Positions 1 to 12,069 of a DNA stretch of 64,000 nt are shown one piece after another (positions within the stretch are counted from its first letter, which is position 1; every line of letters starts with the position of its first letter). Under the pieces are notes generated by a model, which was not told the DNA's origin, ran no database searches, and saw only the letters and a program-made list of their open reading frames with translations. The DNA is from Russula earlei. Lineage: Eukaryota; Basidiomycota; Agaricomycetes; Russulales; Russulaceae. A program made the translations under genes and the position numbers. The stretch covers positions 1 through 64,000 of the forward strand of contig JAGFNK010000044.1 of the NCBI GenBank assembly GCA_025769875.1, read 5' to 3'.

Positions 1-792
1 TGTTTTCGTGAACTCAGCAAGCCGCCGCCCACTGCCTTCAACACAGACTTGGTTCTTAGTGGGAAAATACAAACAAGATTCAATGATAAGAATGCTAACT
101 ATATTATTTGGCTCAAGTAAAATTGTAACAAAATGTAAAGCCCAGATCTTCGCTGTTGAGTTTAATCTGTGTGGTCAGTCTCTGTCATCGAGGCGATTGA
201 TCCCCATCGGGTGCGATTGATCCCCATTCAGCCGATTATCGCCATGTAATGAGTAGACCGTTCCTATTTAACATTTGGTGTCATATTTGTGGATGCACTT
301 TATGTCTCGATTTATTCAATATAAATCCATGTATTAACATACGCCATTGTGTTAAGTTTATCCTGAGTCTGCTAAGGCTAAATTGATCGGGCAAATTAAG
401 TGTATATGATCCCCCTGGTGATTCGGGGCTGACTCATGTTGCATCTTAGGTTACATAACTTGGGAACTGAGCTGCCCTCTCTTAAGCATTTGACTAAGTT
501 CTAACTGTTTGGGTTGACATATTTACAATAATGCGATGCATGAGGAGAGGGCAACAAATCAATCAATTGTTTTAAAATAATTTGTAATCTGAGCTGAGTC
601 AATTCAGTGGTCAATATATTTCACCTTTATTGACCACTGAGTTGAGTTTTAGTGGACTGGACTTATCCATTCCTGTCCGTCAGTGAGAGAAAATCGACGA
701 TCTTAGCCACCCGTGGGAATCCTTGCCGTTGACTCCGACCCCCTACTCCAGAATGCTAATTTCTTTTTTTCTGAATGTTCTAGTGCATCGAT
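1..792. other. No gene recognised
   Basis: AT-rich DNA without a convincing coding frame. The only structure I see is the perfect hairpin at 604-640. A 70-codon frame at 8-220 shows no family resemblance. Confidence 0.5.
604..640. repeat. Perfect 13-bp inverted repeat
   Basis: TCAGTGGTCAATA at 604-616 is repeated in reverse complement at 628-640, separated by 11 nt. No adjacent coding frame explains it. It may be the core of a small foldback element. Confidence 0.7.
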
Positions 793-869
793 TTGCTTCA
801 AACTTTGGGAGCTTATCAATATGTAAGTAGTCTTACAATATTTGTGGTATCTGATGGTTTTACACATCT

Positions 870-2600
870 AGGATTTCGACGTCTCTGCCGTCCTGCCTGG
901 GTCTCAATCTCACCGCATCGCCCACCTTCGCTATTGCCGCCACCTCAGTCTTGCCCACCTCCGTCGCTGCTCCTGCCCGCCCCAGTGGCCCCAGCCTCAG
1001 CCTCAGTATCTGCCGTCATACCAGTTCCGTTCACTGCCAACCCCGTCTTCGTCTCGTTAGCCCCCGCGCCCTCATCCGCCAGAGCACCAGCATTGCCAGC
1101 TGTTGCCTCTACGTCTCCCGTCTCCAGCTCAGTCTCGTCTGCCGCCACAGTAGCCTCAGTCGTGCCAGCCACTGACTTCGCATCAGCCTCCGTCTTGGCC
1201 TTGCCCGCACTCGTCACTTCAGCCCAGTCCACCGTATTGCCAGTATTGCCAGCCGCTGCCATCTCTGCCATGCCCTCAGCCCCAGTCGTCTCAGTCTCAG
1301 CCGCCACCACCACGCCCTCAGCCTCGTCCATCGCCTCGTCCGCCGCCGTTCCGGGCCTAGTCCCAGCCACCGCTCTGTCCCCACTGTCTGCCGTCACCCC
1401 TGCGTCGCCCACTGCCGTCTCCTTCCCGTTGCCGTGCCCTCCATTAGCGCCTCCTCTCCATCCGTCTTCGTCGCCGCACCAGTTCTGTCCATCACTGCCT
1501 CCTTGGTCTCACCCTCAGTCTTCATCTCAGCGCCCGCCGCATCAGTCTCAGTTTCGCGTGACACCAGCACCGCCGCACCGTCACAACCTCTCGCCACCAG
1601 CACCACCCCAGAAGACCAAGAAGGCCTTGGCCACGAACTTAGCCACGACGCGCCACAAAAGGAGCAGCAGCAGCCACCACACCACCACCGCAGGAGAGGC
1701 AGCCACCGACGCCAACAGCACACCGCACCCCACCTCCCACATCGCCTCCCCGTCTGTTCGTGCGCTCTTGCCCATGTTTGCTGCCAACACCTGCAGTGGA
1801 GACGACCCCGCCACCACCACCGCAAGACAACAAATGCCACCCTCGTGCAAGCCGCCCCATGTATCCTCCTTCTCGATCCTCACCACCTACGCCTCTGTCT
1901 ACGAACTCATGCTCGCTGCCTACACCTCTGCTCCTTGTCCACGCCCGCTGCTGCCACCTGCCGCCGCCGCCACAAGACAACACCACTGCCACGCAGCTGC
2001 CATCTCATCACCACCGTCCTTGTCTCCATCGCCTCCATCTCCCATCGCCTTCGCCTCTTCCGTCGTCGCCATCGCCAAACGCCAATCGCCGCCCCCGCAT
2101 CTTCCACAAGCAGCCGCGACCGCCACCTCAATTCTGATGCGAAAGGCTCAAAACACTCGCATTCAGATGCTTGACCGAGGATGGTCAAAGTTTCAAACCC
2201 CCAGGAGTGTAAGGTAGCCATATGGCTGGCCACGGAATCATGTGTGGAAATGCAATACAGTGTGATGCCTCCTCCTATCCTTTGCCACCTCCCTCTCGTT
2301 CCAGGCCATCCACCGACCGCACACCACAAGCCACACCGCGTGCGACATCAAGACCTTGATCGCATCGCGCAGGCCATTCGCCACCGACCACACACGCACA
2401 CCCCGCCCCGCCTCACGCGACGCGCTTGCGTCTCAAACCTTTCATGACTGCCTCAACTGTCTCAACCAGTCTTGATTCTCTTTCATGCCTTTCATCTCTA
2501 GTACCTCTCTCCTGTATATAAAAACACCCTAGCTACTCTGTAGTAGGAAGAGTTCAGAATAGGACCCCTCTTTGCAACCCACTCCTCTCTGTTGATACCC
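870..2600 (+). mobile_element. Repeat family A/B, copy A (decayed)
   Basis: This GC-rich stretch is homologous to the reverse complement of about 25900-28200. The shared parts are a Pro/Ser/Ala-rich frame (the plus-strand frame at about 1434-1850 shows SRDTSTAAPSQ and TTPEDQEGLGHELSHD, matching copy B), the block at about 2140-2220 ending TGTAAGGTA, and a TATA block. The frame has no credible ATG, and the composition (CTCAGTCTCAGCCGCC-like words) is low complexity, so I treat it as the remnant of a repeat-borne protein and not a host gene. The purine-rich stretch followed by TGTAAGG near 2209 could be a polypurine tract and LTR start, but this is unproven. No terminal repeats were found for this copy. 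Confidence 0.5.
2514..2545 (+). promoter_or_regulatory. Putative TATA box and hairpin of copy A
   Basis: TATATAAAAA is followed by CCTAGCTAC-TCT-GTAGTAGG, an imperfect hairpin. The same TATA plus hairpin occurs on the minus strand of copy B near 25905-25940, so it belongs to the repeat and is conserved between copies. Confidence 0.45.
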
Positions 2601-3559
2601 ACCCTTGGATCAAGTCGTATGAACTCAGTGTGCCCTGGGTTGGCTCTCTACACTCCCTATCCCTTCATCATATTGCTCTTGCCCATTGTTGACTCCCCTT
2701 CATCCTGCTCTCACCCCTCCATCATTGTCTATGGACCATTGTCCTCGCCCCGCCATGTGCCTATGCACGGACCCTGATGATGTGTCCTCCAACATCCAAA
2801 CCAAGGGTTCACTGCCCCCCTCGCCCCTCATCCGAACCATGCCATCCCGCACTCATGGACCCTTAGTTGGAGGAGTAGCATCCCCATAGTTTGTAGTATT
2901 TAATGCCCAATAGCTACTGTCTCAAACAGCAATAGACTTTTGCCTCCTGGTCCCACAGCAATTTCCAAAGGATGACATGCTGATATGGCATGTACAAGTG
3001 TCACTGAGCACATTGAGGTGTAAATAAATTCATTTAAAATATTCTGAAGGCTATAAGTGAGAGGTCAGGTCAGTCTGATGTCAAGTCCTGGTGGTGCTGG
3101 ATGCACATTGTCATCTGAGCCCAATGGGTGTTGCTGAATGCAGCCTGTCTGAAATGTGAAATGGGAAATGTTGTAGAAATGAATTGAGTAACATGGGCCA
3201 GAAAAGTGAAATCACAGTAGAAATTATGGCTGAGAAAGAGCAGATAGGGAAACGAAACATGAAACATGAAGTTTTGAAGGATTTGCGTCCGAAATGAATC
3301 ACCTATGGTATGGCCACCACATTCAGCCTTCTGGTGACCTTCCCAAATTGGTCATATTGCCAACTCAGCAGCAATCAGATGCCTCTAACTCATCAAGCAA
3401 TCACTGGCAGTTTGAGAACTTTTGTTTGAGGCAACACTGGACATAGTTCTTACTGCCCAAATCAACTACACAGGCATTAATACTCTAGAAAGTTCAGAAA
3501 GTCCCCTGTGGCCAACTTGTCAGGGTGGCCAACTACCTGACCCCCTACAGTATATGCAG
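2600..3559. other. No gene recognised
   Basis: No conserved domain or repeat match to other parts of the window was recognised. The copia similarity of C1 starts only near 3560; its 5' LTR and the N-terminal part of gag are not visible here. Confidence 0.45.
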
Positions 3560-3562
3560 AGA

Positions 3563-4060
3563 CAAGCGATAACACCAAGTTCGGCACCTGTAAACTCAAG
3601 TGGGAACAACTTAAGATTACTTGCATTGGCATTGGATCTATGTCTCTACATAACTCTTGGACTGCCCTCATGCATTTTGATCTAGATGACACCAGCCCAA
3701 TGTTCCCACAACTACAGAAATTGAATGATGCTAGGATCAATCTTCAGAACAATGACATGCCCATCACCGATCTCCAATTCAGTCTCACTCTAATTCAGGC
3801 ACTACCCAGCTCCTACTCTGGTCTTATGCAAGCTATCCTCAGCTCTAATCTTCCAAACAAGCTTTCCCTGAAAGCCATTCAGGAACACATTCTCAATGAA
3901 GAGAGTCGTCGGGCCAGCTCCTCCACTTCTCTTAACAAAGTTGTTCCGGTCAAGAAACAGGACAATAAGAACAAAATAAAATGTAGAAAGCTGGTCACAA
4001 GAGTCCTGAGTGCCAGAAGAAGAAAAAGGATGAGGAGGAGAAGGTGAAGAAAGAGAGAGA
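3563..4060 (+). pseudogene. C1 copia Gag (decayed)
   Basis: Reads like the Gag of C2: a CKLKW motif, then DDTSP and QLQKLNDA, then a lysine-rich tail. In C2 the tail holds a CCHC zinc knuckle (CYYCQKLGH). In C1 this has collapsed by a small deletion to CRKLVTR, so the nucleic-acid-binding finger is lost. Several frames must be joined to follow the protein, and the N-terminal third seen in C2 is absent. Gag would package the element RNA in virus-like particles. This copy cannot. Confidence 0.75.
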
Positions 4061-4139
4061 GTCTGGCATGGACACTAACAGAAAGGTCAACACACACATA
4101 GTAGAGACTACTGCTACTATTACAGAGATCTTGGATGAT

Positions 4140-5487
4140 GAAAATGACATTCGCATTTCCCTTTACTCGGTGACTAGATCGTGCTGGATGATTGACTCAG
4201 GAGCTACCCATCACATCAGTCTGTTCCGGACCGACTTCATCACCTATGCTCTGGCCACCGGATCAGTTAACCTCGGAGGTCACACTATTATCAAGCAGAT
4301 TGGGACTGGATCTGTATCCGTCCTACCATCTGGAGGCATTGGGAAGCTTCCATTAACCCTCACCGATGCCATGCATGTTCTGGAAGCCAACGTGCGTTAC
4401 TTCTCAGTCAGCGCATTGTTCCAGAGGGGGGGACATATCACTTTTACTCAGAACGGATGCCAAATCTACTACAAAGATCAGAAAGTCATGCAAGGATACC
4501 TGGAGAATAACCTGTTCCATATTGACTTCTCAACTCCGGCCCTACATGCACAAGTGGGGGTGCTACCGCTAACGTCTGGCATCAGTGCATGGGACATATG
4601 TCCTCACGCACGCTAATCAAATATGCTCATTCCATCAAGGGAATCTTGCTTAGTTCAGTGGATCGCAATCAGTCACCTTGCCCCGGGTGTGAACTCGGCA
4701 AACAGATGTGACTTCACTTCCTTTCCTGGCTTCGCCTAAGCGATCAGATCGGAGTCTACAGATCATGCATACTGACTTAGCCGGTCCAATGCAGACCCAG
4801 TCTATCTGAGGCACAACTTATTTGGCAACGTTTATCAACAACTACTCCTGTTATGGGGTAGTGTACTTCCTCAAAACTAAAGATCAGTGTGCTGATGCGT
4901 TTAAAAAGTATCTCGCATGGTCAGAAAACCAGACCAACGATAAGATCAAAGCACTACACTCAGATTGCGGAGGGGAGTACTTGTCCGGTGCCCTCAGATC
5001 AGTCTTAGATCAAAAAGGAATTGAGCATGGATTGACAATGCCAGGGTCACCACAGCAGAATGGTGTAGCGGAGAGATGGAACCGGACCCTCGAAGACAAG
5101 ATGCATGCTATGCTACATGGTGCCAGTCTTACTCTGGGGTTCTGGGAGCTTGCAACTGATGCAGCAGTCCATATCTACAATTGCACTCCTACACGCATTC
5201 TCCATTGGAACACACCTCACTCAGTCTGGACGGACAGACAAGTTCTGGACATTTCCTATTTCCGTGTCTTTGGGTGTAAGGCGTATGTACACATGCCTGC
5301 TAACAAATGGAAGAGGCTCTATCCGAGATCGGTCAAGATGATTTTCGTTGGGTATGAGTCTGGATCTAAGGGTTACCAACTCTGGAATCAATCCACCTGA
5401 AAGCTGTTCTTATTGTGTGATGTCACTTTTGATGAGCGCATACTGCCTGCTAGGGGAGAACTTACTGACATTCCTCCTCCTGCACAA
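4140..5487 (+). pseudogene. C1 copia protease-integrase (decayed)
   Basis: The aspartic protease motif WMIDSGATHHIS lies near 4180. It is followed by the integrase zinc-binding part (PGCELGKQM) and the catalytic core with HSDCGGEYLSG and QQNGVAERWNRTLE, the D and E of the DDE triad. Stops at about 4616, 4686, 4808 and 5398 interrupt it. The last one follows QST and is TGA where a basic codon is expected; C2 carries the same change. The frame is cut at 5487 by G3 and continues at 12663. Confidence 0.85.
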
Positions 5488-6075
5488 TGTTAAGGCTCCA
5501 AAGTGCCTTAAATAAGATCAATGGTCGCGTCTATAAATGTGTCCTACCAATGCAGATATGCTTGAGTCAAGCAAGCAATACTCGTGGAGGGGAAGGAGTG
5601 TTAGATCCTTCTAGAGTATGACAACAAGATGAGAGGGGCTCTGCAGACGGGGTAGGAGTCAACTGTTTGGGATTGGCAAACTAAGTCGAGCTTAAGGCTC
5701 AACTGTTTCTACTGGAGGCTTTATATAGCCCTACAGGGATAAGGTTCATACTACTGTAGTACTGGTTGGTGCTATAGAAGCAAAAGGCAGCTCATAGAAG
5801 CAAGGTTGCTTCTATGTAAACGATCTCGGTGCTGGAAGCATTAAGTGCTTCCCCAATCAAGGAATCAACGTACGTGGCGGTACAGGAACATCTGGGACAG
5901 AAGCAATGCTACTCATTGCTTCTTCAGTACATCTTCTGAAAGATACGATCAACGCGCTCCGAATGTGATATCAAGGAACATAAACGATCAAGATCTGACG
6001 CACGCATAATGCAAACGGTGCAGTCCATAGTTCAGGTGTTCCGGCATCTTCCGGACCCCAAACCACTCGGTAACA
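5488..6075 (-). repeat. G3 3' LTR (family L3)
   Basis: 588 bp, TG..CA ended. It is preceded on the minus strand by the polypurine tract GAAGGAGGGGTAA. It differs from the other LTR in having lost CpGs, for example aatgtg where the partner has aacgcg. Confidence 0.93.
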
Positions 6076-6116
6076 TTACCCCTCCTTCAGATTGGTGGTC
6101 CCACACACCAACAATT

Positions 6117-7976
6117 CTAAAATTGAGTGGTGGGGTCAACGCCATCATCATCAAGGGGAGGAGGTGATGTGGTGAAGGTGTATCGGCCTTCTTCTGCTGC
6201 CTCATAGGCAGCCAATGCTGAGGCCACTATCGCCTCTGACTCCTCAGCAGTGGCTGAAGGAGACATGATCTGTGGGAGTCTGTCAGAGTCCCTAGGTAAC
6301 CTCCGGACTGGAGGTGTGTCTGAGCGAAGAGGAGTCGTAGTGAAAGGTTCTTGAAAGGTCCTGGACCCTTCTCCTTTCACTACCTGCAAAATGCGCGGGT
6401 TAGCAGTGTCCTCCCTCTCCTGGTCGGACTTCCTCTTCCTGCTCGGGTGTGCCTGTTCCCCTCCTCGGTGGAAAGGGCATGATCTGATTGGTGTATAGGA
6501 ACGATGATAGGGAGGCACTAGGCAATGTGAGGCAGCGTCTGCTGCCAGTTGGTCATGGCAATACTGGTGGGGCAGTGGACAGTACTTGTTAAAATGTCCT
6601 ACCTCGCCACAATACTTGCATTGGTTCCTTTTCCTCCTCCCTTCTATCATGTTCAGCTGCTGAGGCTCCGGAATGAAGTCAGCCGTTGCAGTAGACGCTT
6701 CCCCACTGCTGCTATAGGAATGGTAATAGATAGAGCTCTGGGGGGAAGGGTTTGGTGACGCTTCTGATCCTGCCCCTCCTCAAAGGCGCATACCGGACAT
6801 GGTTTGGAGGACGTTCATCTCCTCTTCCGAATACCCTTGCACTGTTGTAGGTGTGGGGCTGGCTGGTACTGGTTCTGGGTCAGAGGTAGCATACCCCTGA
6901 GCGATGTCTGCCAAAGGCAGCTGAGGGACGAAGATGGGTAGAGGGGGAGTGGGCTGCCCAGCTCGGTAGTTGGTGAGGAGTTCTTCAGCCCAGACACCTG
7001 GAGGGGTTTCTCCCTGGCTACAGCCTGCTTCAATGAACTCCCAACAACGTGAGCGTACTTTGGCTGCCGCCATTCTCTCCTTGGCTTCAGCCCTGTCTCT
7101 CTCTACTCCTCGCTTCTCAGCTAGGTACTTGCTGAGCTTGTAGCGCAGCTGCTTCTCCTCTTCCTCAAGCACCTTATAGTTAGCTTCCAGCGTCTCTTGT
7201 AAGGTGTAGAGATGGTCCAAGCGGTAGAGTTCTGCCTGCAGCCCATAGTCGCCTAGCAGGTAGAGGGTCTGTCTCCAGCGCCCTTCGAACTGCCTCTCTG
7301 CATCCATTTCTTCTTTGCAAGGAAGCAAGATGACGCCTTTAGTACAATTGTGGTCAGTGACAGTCAATATACTGTCATATCCCTTCGACTTCGGCAATTT
7401 GACCACAAAGTCCATGCTGACAGTCGAGAAGGGAGTAGCCCCTTCTTCTGGTGGAATGGGATACAAGGGAGGTCGATTTGGATGAGTGTTTGACTTGTTA
7501 CTTTGGCAAATTGCGCATCCTTCCACATATCGATCAACAAAGTGTCTTATGGTGGGCCACCAGTAGTATCGCATCATTCCCAGTAATGTTTTAGCTTTTC
7601 CTGGGTGTCCTGCTGTGGGACTGTCATGATACTGTTCCAGTAAGGTCCTGTGGGTTCCTTCGTCGCCTGTAACCACCAAGGCTTCATTCTTCCACCATAA
7701 GTTGTGTCGCTTCTCCAGTCGGTGTCTCTGTACCCAATCAAGCAACTTTAATCGGTGTCTTTCTTCCCCTTGTTGGTTCTTTATCCGTTCTTCCAATGCA
7801 GTAGTGTGCATTACTCGAATAAAAAGATGGTCAGGTAGCGCGACCACTTCTTCTTTATCCCCTTGTCCATCGTCAAGGTCAGGTCTCCTTGACAGGGCAT
7901 CTGCTTTATTCCTTGCCCCTGCCTGATGTTTCAATTCTAAGTCGAAGTCTGCCAAGAAGGTAATGTATCTTGCCAC
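6117..7976 (-). pseudogene. G3 integrase remnant fused to C-terminal extension
   Basis: Begins with the end of RNase H and the HHCC zinc domain (EQYHDSPTAGHPGK, CAICQSNK). The integrase core follows only to TVTDHNCTKG and CKEEMDAE. At about 7295 it jumps in frame into RQFEGRWRQ, and the second D, the E and any chromodomain are gone. The rest is a charged coiled coil (about 7060-7230), a proline-rich linker, one TGA at 6777-6779, and a final zinc knuckle CKYCGEVGHFNKYC with PHQYC. G2 has an equivalent tail after its chromodomain, so the extension is genuine and the integrase loss is an internal deletion. Confidence 0.82.
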
Positions 7977-7988
7977 TCGACCATTTAT

Positions 7989-9848
7989 TCACTGAGGGTG
8001 TCGGTAATGCAACAGGTTCGCATGGTCTGTATAAACCACCACCTTATGCTTTGCTCCCATGAGTAGGTGTCGCCAGTGTTTCAAGGCTCGCACCATGGCT
8101 AAGAACTCTTTGTCCCATATGTCGTAGTTCTTCTCTGCTTGTTTCAAGGCTGCTGAGAAGTAGCCTATTGGCCTCCTCTTTCCTTGTTCGTCCTTCTGGA
8201 ATAATACTGCTCCAATGGCATAATTGGACGTGTCTACTTCCAGTTCAAAGGGTCGCTCCTCATCAGGATGGAGCAGGACAGGGTCAGAAGATACTATCTG
8301 GATAAGTCGTTCCAAAGCATCTTTGCATTCTTGGGTCCATTCAAATGGCACCCCTTTCTTTGTCAAGGCAATAATGGGTCGAGCAATCTGACTGAATCCT
8401 CGAATGAAAGCCCTATTGTAACTGAGGACTCCCATGACTTTGCGCACTTCGTGTACGTCCTTGATTTCCCGAGGCCAGTCCGTGATTCCTTGGACTTTGG
8501 AGGCCTCAATCTTCATCTTCCCTTCGTCTATGTCCCATCCTAGCATGGTTAGTTTTCGCACCATGAACTGGCACTTCTGGGGTTTCAGGAAGTATGACTT
8601 CTTCTGCATCAGCGTGAGTAGTTTGTTGACACATTGCTCATGGATTTCTAATTGTTCAGGACTGTCCCCCGTGGCAATTCCAAAGTCATCCAGATAGTTG
8701 ACTGTGTATTCTGCCCATCGGTCCAGCCAGTCACCGAAGTCTCTTCTCATCAGCCTAGTAAAGAAGGCTGGTGCGTTCTTGAGCCCAAAATACATGACGT
8801 TGGGCAGGTAGGTTCCATATGGCATCTTGAAGGCTGCCTTCCAGCGATCTCCTTCTGCCAGTCACACATTATTGTATCCCCATCGTATGTCGAATTTGGA
8901 GAAGACCTCTTTCCCTTGGAGTCTTTCCACTTCTTGTTCCAGATGTGGTAAAGGTTCATTGTCTCGTCTAGTCCACTGATTTAGTCATCGATAGTCTACA
9001 ATGATCCTCTTCTCCTTGCTGTCCTTCTTGCCAATGAAGAACACCGGAGATGTGTAGCTGGATGGACCTGGAGTGATGTATCGCTTCTCTACTTCATCAG
9101 CTAGGAATTTCTTGAGGTATTCTCGCTCATCTCGTGTAAGGGGGTACACTTTGCAGTTTAGTTCCTTTGGTGCGTCAGGTAACAGCTCTATCTGCATGTC
9201 TGGTTCCCTTGGTGGTGGGAACCTCTGGGACTTCTCTTCTGAGAAGACATCGGCAAAGCGGTGGAATTGCTTTGGAACATTGGCAAGGGGATCCTCTCCT
9301 TCCTGTGGTTTAATCGACTGCTGGGCCCACTTCTGAGCAATAGTCGTCTTTTGTAGGTAAATGGCTTCCCCTTTCTTCAATTGTCGGTTTTCATCTCTTG
9401 CTCGCTTTTGGAGTTTTGCGACATAGAGATCCAGGTACTTGTATCGAGCAGTCTCAATCTGTACCATTCCTTCCATCAGCTGTCCTTTCTTCCAATTGAT
9501 GGTGGGGTCAAATTCATATAGGAAGGGATATCCCAAGATGACCCAATCCGTTCCTAAATCTGTGAGATAGAACCTTTGCAAGCTCTCCTTCTCCTTGTAT
9601 CGGACGCGAAGCCAGCAGTAATGGGTGAGTTCCCCTTGCTTATTCTGGGTTCCGTCAACGTTTCGTACTACCATGGGTTCATGTAGTTCTTGTTTCCCAA
9701 TCTTCAGTCTTTTCCAAGCTGAGTGATCGATGAAGTTCTCTGTTGCTCCACTGTCTAGTAGAGCAGATTCCTCGGCCATTGTGTGTGCAGTGACGAAAGT
9801 GAACGGAATATTCATAGCATCCAGTTTTCTAATGTACACTTGCAACAC
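7989..9848 (-). pseudogene. G3 Pol: protease, reverse transcriptase, RNase H
   Basis: The protease motif LLDSGATENF is near 9750. RT follows with SPVFFIGKKD, then a TGA at about 8985 directly after VDYR, then NYLDD near 8690. RNase H shows EVDTSNYAIGAVLF, WDKEFLAMVRALKHW and YTDHANLLHY, ending at a TGA after HPQ. At least three stops (about 8985, 8864 and 7988) are TGA where arginine CGA is likely from related elements. No frameshift is seen between them. The enzyme would copy element RNA into DNA but this copy is dead. Confidence 0.88.
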
Positions 9849-9886
9849 ACTATTCTTCCTAAGCCAGGCCGTCGACTTAGGTGTTC

Positions 9887-10186
9887 CTAAAAACCCTGTT
9901 CCATCAGTTCTTCCAACAAGTCCTCCTTCTGTTTGGTGGACATCTTCTTTATGGACGCCGAGGAGGAGCTTTTGTTATAGGTAGGAGGAGGAGATGTAGA
10001 TCGCCCGGAGACAGTGCTTTCATTTCCACTGTCCCCTGAGTCGTCCTCCTTCTCTGTTTCCAGAGCTCGAGCTTTCCCTTTGTCCCTTGGGTTACTTGAT
10101 TTCTTCTTGACTCTGTCCTTGTCAGGACAGTTCCGACTGATATGTCCTGCTTTCTTGCAGATAAAGCATTTCCCTTCTGCTAGCAA
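9887..10186 (-). pseudogene. G3 Gag zinc knuckle
   Basis: CFICKKAGHISRNC is a canonical CX2CX4HX4C nucleocapsid finger. It is followed by a lysine- and serine-rich acidic tail. It is separated from the capsid frame by a short break at about 10190-10280, so Gag here is not one open frame. Confidence 0.8.
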
Positions 10187-10283
10187 TTTCTTCTTTTCCT
10201 CTGTCAGAGGAGGACGTCACTTGGTCCTTGCTGCATCAGTGGATACTGAGTCCACCTCCATTGCATTCGGGATCTCTTTGGTT

Positions 10284-11990
10284 TCACCTTTTCCCAACCT
10301 GTAGGGATTTCATGTGATTTTCCCTGGTGGTCAACGATCCACCTCCAGATCCAATATTGGCTTTCATGAGCTGGTCTCTGGCCTGTTCTTCCCTTGCAGC
10401 ATTGATCCATGCTCGTAGATCATTGATGGCAGGTATGTCTCTGACCGGTCGATTGTAGATTCGTCGCACCAGCCAGGTGATTAGGCCAGCCTTGTAGGCT
10501 TCTACCGCTCCTGGTGAATTCTGGTCCCATCCTGCTTTACTGAGCAGAACAAGGAATTTGCTAGTATAGTCATCCAGCGATGCTGCTTTAGACATGGACA
10601 ATTGTTGTAGCTCCATGAAAGCGTCTTCAGGCTCTGTGGTGTCTTTGAATTCTCTGAAGAAGTCATCCACAAATTCGGTCCAAAAGAGCATGTCAGTTGG
10701 ATCTAGCTGCACTGGTGCATAAGGAGACTGGTGGGTCCCCATTTCTTTTTGCTTCTACCAGGTTCGTTTGATTGACCACCCATTCATGTACTTTCTCTCC
10801 TTTGATGTAAGTGAGAGCTAGGGCTACTCGCTTCATTGGAATAGTCATGGTCAGATTGTCGCTGTTGAGCAGATTCCATAGATTGAAATCCTGGACAAAG
10901 TACTTCGTCTTTTTCCTGTCTCCTTTGAAGACTTCAGGAGGGTCTCCTTTTAGAGATCCATTGCCCCCATGGGGGCCTGGTGCCGGCTGAGGTGCCAGAT
11001 TCGCCCCTGGTCCTACAGGAGGTGCTGCTGGCTGGTCCCCCTGCTGGAGGGCCTCCTCCAGGTGGGCCTCCTCCTGGTACTGGTGGACCTCCGGGTCCGA
11101 AGGGGACTCCTCCACCTCCAGGTGGTCCTCCTGCTCCAGGTGGACCTCCTCCAGGGTTTACTACTGATGGTGGGCCCTGCTCTTCCACCTGCTGTCTGGG
11201 TGGCAATGGTGGCTGTCTGCGTTGCTGCAATGGTAGCCATTTCGACTGATTCTTCTGGTTCTTCAACAATTGTTGGTTCAATGGGCGAGATGTGTACTGT
11301 CTGCTCTAGTCTTTCAGCTAGCTCCAATACTTCTGGTGCTTCTGCTTTCTGATCTGTAGTCGGAGGGTCCGACTGTTCTGTTTCTCCACTTGATGACTTT
11401 TGTATCAATGGAGCTGGGTCGTCTACTACTGAGCTTCTGGGTTCCCAATGAGTAGTATAAGGATCTGTCTTGGTTCCTAAACCTAAGACCTTATATTCGT
11501 CGATGTCTTCGTCCTCTCCTGCGTAGGGACGTCCTTTGTGGTAATCAACAAAGTACCACTGATCGTTGATGTATTCACAAGGAAGGTAGCTTCCTTTGTA
11601 TCGGACCTCGTATCTGTTAGGCCCTTCCTGGTCTGCCCAACACCAGATGGCAGTTCCTTTGATTCCTGAGGGTAGATCGTCCCTCTCTCTAGCTTTGAAC
11701 CAACCAAATTTGGTTCCTTGCTTTGATTTCTGGTTGAACTTTACGCGTATGCTATGTTCTCCTTCGATTTCCAGTTTGTCCACTCGCCACTGCCTTTCCT
11801 AGGGAGTCGGGACTTGTCTGCCCTCTTACCACTGTCTATGCCAATGACAGTAGGGGTCTTTACAGAAGTATGCGTGTGTCCAACCGTGCTGCTCGTCGAG
11901 AGTCACGTAGTACACCTTCTTCTTGTCGTGGAGAGGTCTGTATAGATTCTCTCCCTTGACTACTTCAGCGTAGGTTGCTGACCGTATGAT
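10284..11990 (-). pseudogene. G3 Gag (frameshifted)
   Basis: The N-terminal part contains CEYINDQW near 11580. It is followed by an acidic linker, a Gly/Pro-rich tract (about 11010-11160) and the capsid with NGSLKGDPP, MKRVALALTYIKGEKVHEW and WTEFVDDFF. The capsid aligns with G2 Gag (NGSLSGKEP, ALSYIQGEKVEEW). The frame changes at the Gly/Pro tract and near 10740, probably replication slippage or later indels, and a stop lies near 11830. No clear ATG marks the start. Confidence 0.8.
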
Positions 11991-12057
11991 GACTAGATCC
12001 TAGTCTTTAGGCTTCCTGCCTTTTCCTGGTTCGCTTTCACAGCGATGTCTGTGATAG

Positions 12058-12069
12058 AAGCTCGACTTA
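12058..12069 (-). promoter_or_regulatory. G3 primer-binding site, self-complementary
   Basis: The 12 nt next to the 5' LTR (minus strand TAAGTCGAGCTT) are the exact reverse complement of AAGCTCGACTTA in the LTR at 12264-12275. This fits self-priming by the 5' end of the transcript, as known in Tf1/sushi elements, and no TGG start of a tRNA-type PBS is present. Confidence 0.75.

Noticed and set aside
793..2217. 474-codon open frame as a host gene
   Set aside because: It opens at TTG, is extreme in Pro/Ser/Ala, overlaps several other open frames caused by GC-rich repeats, and is homologous to repeat B.
3070..3302. Minus-strand ORFs of about 65 codons
   Set aside because: No start context, motif or conservation; expected by chance in AT-rich DNA.
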